From assembly GCF_026914185.1 (NCBI RefSeq), contig NC_070570.1:1612001-1676000 (forward strand): a stretch of DNA of 64,000 bases. Reading direction: 5' to 3'. Shown piece by piece: positions 11,096-20,900 of the stretch. Below the pieces are notes generated by a model, which ran no database searches, had not been told where the DNA came from, and was given only the letters and a program-made list of their open reading frames with translations. This stretch comes from Puccinia triticina. Taxonomy: Eukaryota; Basidiomycota; Pucciniomycetes; Pucciniales; Pucciniaceae. Positions within the stretch are counted from its first letter, which is position 1. Each line of letters opens with the position of its first letter. The translations under genes were made by a program, and so were the position numbers.

Positions 11096-11424
11096 GTCTC
11101 AACCTGGCCGCCTGTCACCACACGGCACCCCTGTGTGCGGATAGTTTCTTGGAGGGAGCTGGCGGCGCGCACGGAGGGAGGCCCCACATCAAGTGACGTT
11201 GAGTCACCAGAAATTCCCATGCGCAACAAGTTTCCCTCTGTTTGCAAAGTAAATCCGTATAAATATTGTTTGGGAGTTGGAAATTTAATTTTTGCAAAAA
11301 TGCCAAAAATTAAAGAAAAAATCATAACTTCTCACTGCGGCACCCAAGTCCCACTGAAGTTTTACAAAGGTCAGAAACCCTCTCAAGATCATATGGTGAA
11401 ATGAATGACATTATCTCACCCCAG

Positions 11425-11690
11425 GAATGGGTTGTGCTACTTTGCGCCCATTTTTGGCAGGTGTCCTACTAAGGAACACCACACAAACCTTAGCCACAGT
11501 GCCCTAAAGGGTCCCAAAATTTTACAGCTCACAGAATAAGCTCTGAATACAATATTTTGAGATTTGTAGCATTATCATCTCGGGAAAGGGGTGTGCTACT
11601 GTGCACCCATTTTGGCAGGTTTCCTACTAAGGAACACCACCAAAACCTTAGCCAAAGTGACCCAAAGGGTCCCAAAATTTCACAGCACAT
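11425..11690. repeat. Diverged two-copy tandem duplication, ~158-bp period
   Basis: GTGCTACTTTGCGCCCATTT at 11,434 recurs as GTGCTACTGTGCACCCATTT at 11,592. Both are followed by GGCAGGT, CCTACTAAGGAACACCAC, AACCTTAGCCA and AAGGGTCCCAAAATTT. Non-coding. Confidence 0.75.
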
Positions 11691-12396
11691 GGAATATCAA
11701 AGTTTCATCATATGGTCAGTTGCTAGGTAGGCACCAACAGAGATACATGGTGGATTTTATGGTTGATGTGCGGATGGTTGCCTGCGCAAGAAGCTAGGCT
11801 TCAAGGCCGTGCCACTCACCGGGCAGTGGTTGATGTTGTAATAAGAGCTTTAGTGAAATTTGGCGGTTGGCCAAGCCTAAGGCCCGTCAGGATTCACATC
11901 CACTGCGGCGGCCGCTCTTTGCCCGGTACTTGCTGCGGCTCGTTGGCGCCGCCATTGAGCCGCATCAAGTGCGGGTGTAAAGGTAGGAAGGGCCAATGTC
12001 CCTTCCTAACCTTGACCAGGAGAAGAGGATGCGCCTGCACCTCATCTCTATGCCAAAGAACATCAAGGTTTCGGGGATTTGGGTGTAAACCCATGACTCA
12101 GGTTTTTTAGGGAGCCTGAGCCACACGCGAACACCCAAACCTCAATGAAAAACAAAGGGCACAGAGAGGCAGCGACCTCGACCCTGGTGCGCGCTCCCCT
12201 CTATGGATGCAGCGCGCCACCAAACCCGCATAAAACAAGGAAGCAGAATCGCGATACTCCGGCATTTCATTGCCCGAAAAGGATGCCCGAGGGCTTACAA
12301 CAAGGAAAAAGACCGGCCTGGCGGCGACGTCGCGTGTCGGAGAAGCGCTGCTGGCCGTGAGCCGAGGCTAGGCGGGCCGGAACCTTCACTAAAGCG

Positions 12397-14049
12397 CTAG
12401 GCGTGAAAAAGGAAGGGGGACAAGTCGTCCGGAATGCAGAACCAGACTCTGTTCGCGGGTAAATGGGCCCCGCGGATGCCCCTAGACAAGGCGTCGGCGA
12501 TGTTGTCCTTCGAGACCACCCTCTTGGGAGTCACGTCTAGTTGGATGTCGACCAATAAGGCCTGGATCATTTTCCATTCTCCGTTGACGTGCACATCGCG
12601 CGATTTACGCGCCAATAGAACACTGCCGGTGGTTGTGTTATCCGTCCAGACCACGAAGTTCGAACCCTTCCGCACCCACGCGAGTTCCCCTAGCATGAGG
12701 ATGCCGATCCGGACAGCTACCGTTTCGAGCCACGCAATATTACGGAAAGGCTTCTCGGAGCCTTCCCAGCCCTCCTTGAGGCGTAGCTGAGACCACCTGT
12801 CCCCAACAAGGACACCAATGCCGAAACTTGTGGAGGCGTCTCCTACCCACGCAATCTCTCGCTCTTCCGGGGTCGGAATAAGGCGAGTGCAATCGTACTT
12901 TTGTAGCGTGGCCTGCCTAAATTCCAGGTCAACCCTCACGTCCTTGGGAAGCTCTTGGAACGACCAGAAGTTTTTCCAGCGCGCCATCCATGCGTACAAA
13001 CCCTGAAGATAACAGCGCAGTTGCGGCAAAACGTATGATGCGTGGTTGAGGCGCCCCGCTAGAACCTCGACAGCGCTGAACTTGAATGACGCCCCGGTAA
13101 CCAGGAAAACCTCTATTTGTTCAATACGCTCAAGTCTCTTCTTCTCCGGGAGTTGGACGGTGGTGTTGCTCCCGTTCCACACAAAGCCGATGTACTTCTG
13201 TACGTCCGCAAAATCGGAGCATTTCTCCATGTTGGTGAGGACGCCCAGACCTAGCGAGCGATTGACGACGTCGGTAATGGTGCAAGCCGAATCTGGCCTC
13301 TTGACGAACAGATTGTCGTCAACCCATCTGAAGATGGTCACAACGTCGAATTCGTGCTGCATGAGGCGTTTCCAGGCGTCGGCTGGTCGGCCAAAGGAGC
13401 CACAACCCGCGACACCTCCGAAGGTTATGCGTGTATCTAAAAACAAGTCTCCTTTCAAGTCTTTTACCATCAGATAAGGCCATTGCGCCGGGAGCGTCGG
13501 AACCTGTCTATAGGCCTTTTCCCAGTCGAAAAGTGCTAGCTTAAAAGGTCCTGGGTTTTCTTTGAAAAACTGGGCAACCGTCCGGAAATCGTCCCACGTA
13601 GTCTTGAATTCCGATTTGTCCACGAAAGAGTTCACGGATGGAGTCAGGGGGTCATTCCGAGGGAAAGATAGGTCGTTGATAGGCCTCATCTTGCCTTCCG
13701 CATTCACTACAGAGCCAAGCGGGCTAGTTCGGAAAAACGGGAGAAACGTTGACAGGTAATCGTGTGAGAATGGGCCAATCATCCGGCCGGCGATGACTTC
13801 GTCGGCAATCGATTTTTGGATCTTCTCCTCCGCCGCGACGGCCGAGCTATGGTTGTCCGGGGTGAACCATTTCAAGTCTCTAATACGATGAGGCGGGATT
13901 CCTTGGTCAAAACCTGATTTAAAACCCACAATAATGTCTTGCAACTCTGGAAGCAATCCTGCGCTCCGCAGCGCCTCTTCCCAGAGGTGTATGTTCATTT
14001 CGCACTTCAACTCTGACGGCCAAAGGCTAAAAGATTCAATTTGAAACAA
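12397..14049 (-). CDS. DIRS-like retroelement reverse transcriptase/RNase H
   Basis: A single uninterrupted frame of 550 codons (first ATG at 13,998) encodes an RT and RNase H typical of tyrosine-recombinase retroelements. The RT part has GKMRPINDLSFP, FDWEKAYRQVP (first catalytic Asp) and FRWVDDNLFVK with the VDD catalytic pair. The RNase H part shows WVGDASTSFGIGVL (Asp), AWLETVAV (Glu), VVWTDNTTTGSVL (Asp) and DNIADALSRG (final Asp), the last being characteristic of DIRS/Ngaro-type proteins. It would copy the element's RNA. A gag-like gene lies upstream on the same strand. No tyrosine recombinase could be recognised between 11,760 and 12,400, so the element looks 3'-truncated or diverged. 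The frame itself has no premature stop, unlike the gag-like gene, which suggests fairly recent activity. Confidence 0.85.
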   Translation of the reverse strand: MFQIESFSLWPSELKCEMNIHLWEEALRSAGLLPELQDIIVGFKSGFDQGIPPHRIRDLKWFTPDNHSSAVAAEEKIQKSIADEVIAGRMIGPFSHDYLSTFLPFFRTSPLGSVVNAEGKMRPINDLSFPRNDPLTPSVNSFVDKSEFKTTWDDFRTVAQFFKENPGPFKLALFDWEKAYRQVPTLPAQWPYLMVKDLKGDLFLDTRITFGGVAGCGSFGRPADAWKRLMQHEFDVVTIFRWVDDNLFVKRPDSACTITDVVNRSLGLGVLTNMEKCSDFADVQKYIGFVWNGSNTTVQLPEKKRLERIEQIEVFLVTGASFKFSAVEVLAGRLNHASYVLPQLRCYLQGLYAWMARWKNFWSFQELPKDVRVDLEFRQATLQKYDCTRLIPTPEEREIAWVGDASTSFGIGVLVGDRWSQLRLKEGWEGSEKPFRNIAWLETVAVRIGILMLGELAWVRKGSNFVVWTDNTTTGSVLLARKSRDVHVNGEWKMIQALLVDIQLDVTPKRVVSKDNIADALSRGIRGAHLPANRVWFCIPDDLSPFLFHA

Positions 14050-14900
14050 ATATCAAATCAGGCGCACATCCAAAACAACTTGACACGATAAAGAGAAATG
14101 GAAAAGATGAAAGGCAAGTGTCTATGATCACATAAGATGAGTAGGACAGGTCAAAAGATCGCGCCGAAAACGGACAATCTCAACACAACAGGTGTAATCT
14201 ATAAGAATGGGCTGCGCCTGCAAAACATGCGCGCAGAGTAGTGTAAAAATGCAGAGAAAAAACAAGCCTTGAGATGGAAGGAATAGGATATGAGAGCGTT
14301 GCAGTAGATAGAAGGCCTACTTCTTCCCTTGCAACGACAGCCCTCCTTGGTGAGCCGGCGGGCCACCCTTGGGTTGACGCCTGTCAACGAAGCCTTCCAC
14401 GAAATTAGACCCATGATAGCCGCGTACGCGCTTCCTCGCGTCAACAGGGCCTTGATACCCGCCGCCGCCACCAAAGAACCTATTGCCGTCGCCAAAAGAG
14501 TTTCTAGGCGCCGGATAGGATGGTTGTCGTCTAGGACCAGAGTAGCCAGACGGAGTGGCCGGATATTGTGGCGAAGAGTAAAAGAAACTAGGGTTGTGTT
14601 GATAATGTTGAGTCGCCCCATACATAGCTTGATGGCGACGACCGTGATTATCAAGGGGGGCGAAAGGAAACTCATGCGCGTGTGCAGCTGCGCTTGCAGT
14701 CACTCTGATCTCAGGATCAATGTGAGAGAATTCTTGGCCCGGCGCGTAATTGTTCTCCGTCCATGTTACTTCGCCGAAGGACATAGCCGTCGTGTAACAC
14801 GACTGCATGAGAAGAGTCTGATGAACTGAAATATCTTGAATTGCGGATCCGTCTTCGGATGCGATGCGATGAGCAAAAGCGGTCTCTCTGACCGCCATGT

Positions 14901-15977
14901 CGTACCTGAACGCCGTCATGAATCCGTGACCGCTACTCGCGATCGCGTCACAATTTTCCTTGTGCAGCAAAAGTTTTGCTGCGAAGAGACCCTTGTCATA
15001 AACGTCTCGCAGAGTCAGATAAAAATTTCTATGATTTTTCGTCCATTCGGAGTGGGTCTGAGACCACTCGGACGGGTAGGCGAGCCCTAACTTAACTAAG
15101 TCCCTCCCGAGGGAGGCCGAAGGCCTCCCTCTGGGAGGGACTTAAGCCTTACAGGTGATTTTGGCCTGAGAGGTACATCAACATTCAGGGCCTCTGGGTG
15201 GTTCTGTTTTTGTGTAATCACCCTCTACATTCAGACTTAGAATCATCAGAAGGCTGGGTATATCATACCCTTTTCTGGTGGCTCTTGCTGGTGCCCAATC
15301 GTACAATGTGGTCAATGTAGAATTGAAAAAACCCCATGACAGCTAAGACAGCTGAGTTTTTGATGTTTTTTTTAAGAGGTGGGGCAGGTAGAAATGTGAC
15401 ATGAAGTGCATCAAAAATTAGCCAAGATGTATGGCTTTCAGATTATCCAAAAACTTTGGTGGAAACACCGGGGGTTATGGAGCTATAGCAACATTTGTTG
15501 GGGAGTTGGTTTTTGGCCGTTGCTCTCAGCCCTAAATCACCGATACCGCATAAGTCCCTCCGGTGGAGGCGCTTCGCGCCTCCAACTTCGGACTTAGTTA
15601 AGTTAGAGGCGAGCCCCTTATAGGCCTTTTTGTTTTCATCGGGACGCGCTTGACGTAAGTTTATGTGAGCTCTTATGGCGCGTTTCTTCCATTCAATGTT
15701 AAACGTACCTGAACGCCGTCATGAATCCGTGCCCGCTACTCGCGATCGCGTCACAATTTTCCTCGTGCAGCAAAAGTTTTGCTGCGAAGAGACCCTTGTC
15801 ATAAACGTCTCGCAGAGTCAGATAAAAATTTCTATGATTTTTTGTCCATTCGGAGTGGGTCTGAGACCACTCGGACGGGTAGGCGAGCACCTTATAGGCC
15901 TTTTTGTTTTCACCGGGACGCGCTTGACGTAAGTTTATGTGAGCTCTTATGGCGCGTTTCTTCCATTCAATGTTAAA
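14901..15977. repeat. Tandem duplication of 274 bp, first copy split by a MITE
   Basis: Unit A (14,901-15,703) and unit B (15,704-15,977) both start CGTACCTGAACGCCGTCATG and both end CCATTCAATGTTAAA. Leaving out the inserted element and its target copy, unit A is about the same length as unit B, with only a few substitutions between them. The duplication lies inside the gag-like gene. Confidence 0.92.
15087..15606. mobile_element. 520-bp MULE-like MITE with 9-bp target duplication
   Basis: The ends CTAACTTAACTAAGTCC and GGACTTAGTTAAGTTAG are perfect 17-bp inverted repeats. AGGCGAGCC flanks both sides (15,078-15,086 and 15,607-15,615). The duplicate unit B at about 15,880 preserves the uninterrupted site, AGGCGAGCACCTTATAGG, which confirms the boundaries. 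Just inside each end is a GC-rich hairpin (CCCTCCCGAGGGAGG; GGAGGCGCTTCGCGCCTCC). The interior is non-coding. A 9-bp duplication fits Mutator-like elements. Confidence 0.92.
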
Positions 15978-16379
15978 GATTGCCATGACCTACATAAATT
16001 CGGACACTTGTTAGGAACTATTACGGATCTCTGCAAGGGTGAAGAACGTGACAAATGTGTAGACGAACAATAGTTTGAAGAATCACACCGAGAATCCGGG
16101 TTTGATGTTTTGTATGAAATTTTATGTGTCCGGTGACAAGATGACGATTTTCGCCAGATAACGAGAAAAATCAACGAGTTCTCTTTCTTTAATTTTACTA
16201 CTGAAAGGATTCCATCTCGATAGGAACAAAAACCAACGAGCGGATTGAGGTGTACTTCGGCTTTATCACGCAAGATTCTCGCGGTCCCGTTAAGTCGATC
16301 AATTAAACTGTGTCCAGAAAGATGGAAACACGTCGGTCAACTTGAAAAATTCGAGTAACGCGTTAAGCATGTAGAGATG

Positions 16380-17085
16380 ATGACAGTATCACGGAGTGAA
16401 AGTTGGACTGATGAACGACCAAGTCGAAACATCCAAATTGAAGAACAGACATGCGGTAAAAACCGTAAAACAAATGAATACCGAGCGGTTTGGAGCACTA
16501 CTTGGCTTGATACTCGCTAAAAGGATCACATCAACATCTCGGGTGGATTATGGCCTGCGCTTGAGCTATAGATGTCTAAATCTTCGCATGAATCTCGCGG
16601 ATGAATATAGAGCCTTCGGCATAATGATTTGAATGTCACGAATCGTGCGGATGAATATACGCGGTTTGGAGCTTAAAACGGCTTGGTTCACGCGAATGAG
16701 GAGACTTAAACTGAGGAGATATCAAACGGAAGAGTTTGACTAATCTAAACGGATTGGAGCTCGGGACGGCTTGGTTCACGCGACTCAGGATATTTTAAGA
16801 TTTGACTACTATGTGCGGTTTGGAGCGCTGGACGGCTTGGTTCACGCTAATGAGGAAGTATACTCGGAATAGATTGACCAGCAAACGAGACCCTTACCTG
16901 TGATTCTGATGAGAACTGAAGGACAGTAGCTATATTCCGATAATCTCGATATGGGTGTGAAACAGTGGGTCGATATGCGGAAAGCGAAAGAATAAAAACC
17001 GAAAGCGAAGCAAGGAAGAGAAATGCGGAAACTCGCGAAAGAATAGAATCCTAAAGCGAAGCAAGGAAGAGAAAAAAAAAGGTCA
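16380..17085. repeat. Degenerate direct repeats upstream of the DIRS-like element
   Basis: GCGGTTTGGAGC followed by CGGCTTGGTTCACGC recurs at about 16,661, 16,749 and 16,814, with a more diverged version at 16,480. Then AAAGCGAAGCAAGGAAGAGAAA occurs twice (about 17,005 and 17,057). No coding potential; this could be the element's 5' terminal or regulatory region. Confidence 0.6.
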
Positions 17086-17404
17086 CGTTTTTTTTTGAGA
17101 ACTGTTGTCGAATGTGAGAAAAGGGAGCGGCTCTAGATGAGCTGGACCTGGGCGATGATGGGGAAGAGGAGCGCTGAGGGAGTCGAACCATCAGCACCGA
17201 GGGTCATATTTATATGACCCGCGAGGCTGTGCACCACATATGCGCATGACTTGGTGTCCAGCCTCGCGCTTGGTACGCCCAGGTCCTTGCCCGCTCATGC
17301 CGCCTCCATGGACAGGGGGGAACTGTTCGTTCCTCACTCGCTCCCCTGCAAACAAAACTCAACGCTTGGGGGCAAGCCTCTGTGAGACAGAGACCCTGCG
17401 GGGC

Positions 17405-17524
17405 CTAGCTTAACTAAGCCTGTTGAATGGAGGGTCCGGGGGGCCCCGCCCGGAGGGCTGCGGGAGGGGCCGCTTCGCGGCCAGCCACAGCGCCACCCAC
17501 CAGGGGGGACTTGTGTTAAGTTAG
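17405..17524. mobile_element. 120-bp miniature MULE-like MITE with exact 9-bp target duplication
   Basis: The element starts CTAGCTTAACTAAGCC, ends GGACTTGTGTTAAGTTAG, and is flanked by CTGCGGGGC on both sides (17,396-17,404 and 17,525-17,533). Almost all of it is the two terminal GC-rich hairpin blocks (GGGGCCCCGCCCGGAGGG; GGCCGCTTCGCGGCC), so it is close to the minimal mobile unit of the family. Further family-like sequence at 17,620-17,697 ends AACTAAGTTAAG and may be part of another, older copy. Confidence 0.88.
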
Positions 17525-17933
17525 CTGCGGGGCCCTCCTCTAAGGCTTTGTTAAGCTCAGCTACGCTCCCCCGAGGAGAATACGCTTGTGTCCAGTTCGA
17601 GCTCTGGCAAGATTCCTGCGAAAAGGTGTTTTTGGCCATTGCCCTCAGTCCCAAATCACTGATACGGCACAAGGACCATCGGTTGAACTAAGTTAAGTTT
17701 GGGAGATTGAGGAGACCAGTGCACTTCGCACGCAATTCCTCAAAAGCAGGAACACCTCAAAAGGTGGTTGACCAGTTGCAGTGACCAGAAGATGATTTTT
17801 GAAGAAATAGCATTTAGAATGCGGATGAATTTGAAGTTCTTGGGATCATTTATCAAAAATGACCCTGAACTCGAGTTTATGAACAAAACTTGGATTATAT
17901 TCCAGCACTTAAACATAACAAGATAAGCGATGA

Positions 17934-20900
17934 TTAGAGCTGAGATAGATAATATATTCTAGCTCGGATTTCACTAATTAATTTTTTGTGGCGATCAAGG
18001 AGGGGCTGTGCATCCATCGCAAGAGATAATGATTGAGAAAGATGATTGCACTTCAATAGAATGAGGCGCGTTTCGTTCCGACCGATGATGATTTGAGGAG
18101 AATTTTCCACAATCCAAAACGAAGAACAAATTAACAACGACCTAACAATGATCAATGAGTTGACCAACAATGATGCTGGAAAAAATACGAAGATTATCAG
18201 CAAGAACAATTATTTCGAGCCCTCAAACTCCCAAAGTACGTTTCGGTCAATCTCAGGAACTCGTAGGGTGAACTTACAACTCGAACAGTATTTTGTTTGG
18301 CTGAAGTGGGTTAGAAGCTTGATAATGTTCTCCACAGTTTCCCTTGAAATCGCTCTATGCAACAACGGGATTCGACTAGCGACTTCTTGCAGAATACTCA
18401 TTACATCCTTCCATTCCCTCTTTGAATAAGGTTTGAACTGTTCTAAGACTTTAAGTAATCCTGGTTTACTGATGAGTTTTATGCAAGCTTGGTTATGAGA
18501 GACGGCTTTTATCAGCAACTTTTACCAGAGAGCACAACAATAAACAGGATAAAATATTTCACTTGTCAATACGTGCAATTATTTGTAAACTTTGTAGGGA
18601 GATCATAGAATGCATACCTTCAGTAACAAGTGCCGAAGCTTTGGAGCGGTGCGGTGTGAAGATGAGTGGACGAGAGTGATCAAGATTTCAAAAGTTTGTC
18701 GATGATTCATGATTTTCCAATCCTAAGCGGGCCAAAATCAAAGAAAAAAACAATCGATCAAAACAGATGATGAATTCAAGATCAGATAGATGCATCAGGA
18801 TCAAGCTTGGACTTACTATTGTTGTACAAAGTCCATCGTGTAAAATTTGCATGAGCCAGACATGACCCTCCGAGGGCATATCATCTGACGAATACAATAG
18901 AGAATATAACATTGGCACATCTTTTGCATCGATCACGGCTCTTTGGAGTAGGAATCTTGATAGAGGCTGATGTAAGGCTGACTCGGGCGCGGTGCAGAAC
19001 AAACTCAAACAGCGAGAAAGAAACAAAGTGATCAAAGGAGGGACATCCGCAATTTTCCCAGTTTCTTCGCTTGCGACATGAAGGTTTCGGAAATGTTCCA
19101 TCGGTAGTAGAATTTCAGATGCATCGGTATGGTTTAGCGCCTATTCAAGAATGAATTGGAAAACAAAATCAGCTATACACATAAATTTCCCTTGATATGA
19201 AGATGAAAACAGTATAACCTTCAATTGTTCGTAGGATTTCGCCAAACATCTATCTCCGAGGAACCTCCAAGCCGACTTGTCAGATGATAAGGCACACATA
19301 GCCAACCCTAGCATGCCCTTGCGGGCGATTGATTGCCACATCGAGATTGTCAGTGGTTCTTCTTGTTTGATCAGGTTGAGGAAAAAAGCGAGAAGAAAGC
19401 TGGGATCGTAGTATTCGGGAAGGCTAGGTAAACTATTTGGTTCCCGTCTGTCCAAGACCCACGCTGACGATGCTTCGACCTTCTCTGAATCAAGCACCGC
19501 TATCACATCCAGAGGTTTGTTATTCACGGCCCTGTTTCCTATGTTGGGTTTCCAGGCCAAGAACACGTCGGTGATCCCCGGGGTTTCACTCCTTAAATCT
19601 TCAATACGAAACACTTGGAAGATGAGTCGATCTTTGAGAGACATGGTGCCGCCGTAGAACGGGATCAGAGTCTTCGATAGACTAGTCTGGATAGTAACAG
19701 CGGGGTAAGAGATTACCAGCTGGTTGATGACTGACATAACTAACGCATCCTGCTCGTCTTGATTCTGATGACAAGACCTCATCAATGAACGAAAGTTGCG
19801 GCTTTCAACCGTCGCGCGCAGGTGTTTGACGACGTCAGCTTCTTCTAGCCGGGTGTGACGGATGAACGAATCCATCAGTTTCATTACACATCCGGAATCT
19901 AGAAGCCGACCCAGAGCAGCCGTCAAGACCGGATTTACAAGATGCGTTGACAATGTGTATTCGGCAGGTTTTCGGCTCAAAATGTTGTACAGTGCTTCAA
20001 CTAGTTCGATTGTATCCTCGGCACAGGTTTCGTCCTCGGCAAATCTTCTGACAAGCCAGCGCAGGCACCGATCAATGTAAACATCTAGATGATTCGATTG
20101 ACACAACGACAATACATCGAGAGATTCGGAGTACGCAGGAATAAGACCGTCTTGGGTGAGTTGATCAGCTAGTAACGATCCCACCCGTGACTCTGCACAA
20201 GAATAAATCAACTTGAGAGCTTTGGAAGCCAAGACCCGGATCTGTTTTCCATTCGGTAGAGCTGAGGCGGAAGCTTCAGGGTGGACGGAGAATAAGCACG
20301 ATGCGATATTCATGATTAACTCATCTAACCGGCCCTGCCCTAACGGTAAGAGACAGGAGTCATATCGTTCTTCGGCTGTCGATAAAGCCTGAAGGCAAGC
20401 AACAAGCAAGCTCAAAGTTCCATCCCATGCGAGCTTCAGCTGATCGATCTGAGTTTCCCTCATCCATGCGATTGCTGCAGAAGCGATCCTTTTATTTTTC
20501 GGGACCAAGTAAGAAGCTATGCGGATTTTGGTACCACAATCGGGTTGTTCCGCTGAACCTGATTCTAAAACTTCCAAACCATACGTCGACCAAGCCTGGG
20601 CTATTTCATCAGAGTGCTTCGATGGATCAAATGATAGCTGGATTATTTCCAATAGCACATCGGTGGCCACTTTACTGTTGCTGGTGTTAGACAAAACGCA
20701 TAATGTCTTGATGACTGGATCGACCGATAGCTGGTGTAGAAACGATTGCCTCTCTTGCGGCGGAGTTCCTGAGGTGAGGTTCACTAACTTCATGATTGAG
20801 CTGACACAGTTCGCATCACTGAGAAGTCCAGGGTTCATTGAAGAAAGCAGTCCGACGAGAACCTTAATTTGATACGTTCCGTCGAGCAGTGGGAGCAGAT

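Larger units (their letters stand above)
14317..15986 (-). pseudogene. Gag-like gene of the DIRS-like element, broken
   Basis: Reading leftward, the start at 15,986 opens MAIFNIEWKKRAIRAHINLR and continues to GHGFMTAFRY before running into a 274-bp tandem duplication. After the duplication and an inserted MITE, the frame resumes at about 14,970 (NCDAIASSGHGFMTAFRYD) and continues to a stop at 14,317. The C-terminal half is Gly/Pro/Tyr/Arg-rich (FFGGGGGYQGPVDARKRVRG), resembling nucleic-acid-binding gag tails. Because 274 is not a multiple of three and the MITE adds stops, the gene is disrupted. The next gene on the strand is the RT/RNase H frame, whose upstream end lies about 270 bp beyond this stop. 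Confidence 0.7.

Noticed and set aside
17150..17215. A tRNA-like T-loop (GGTTCGACTCC on the minus strand)
   Set aside because: The neighbouring stem is explained by the palindrome GCTGA…TCAGC, and no D-arm or anticodon arm could be drawn at the right spacing.
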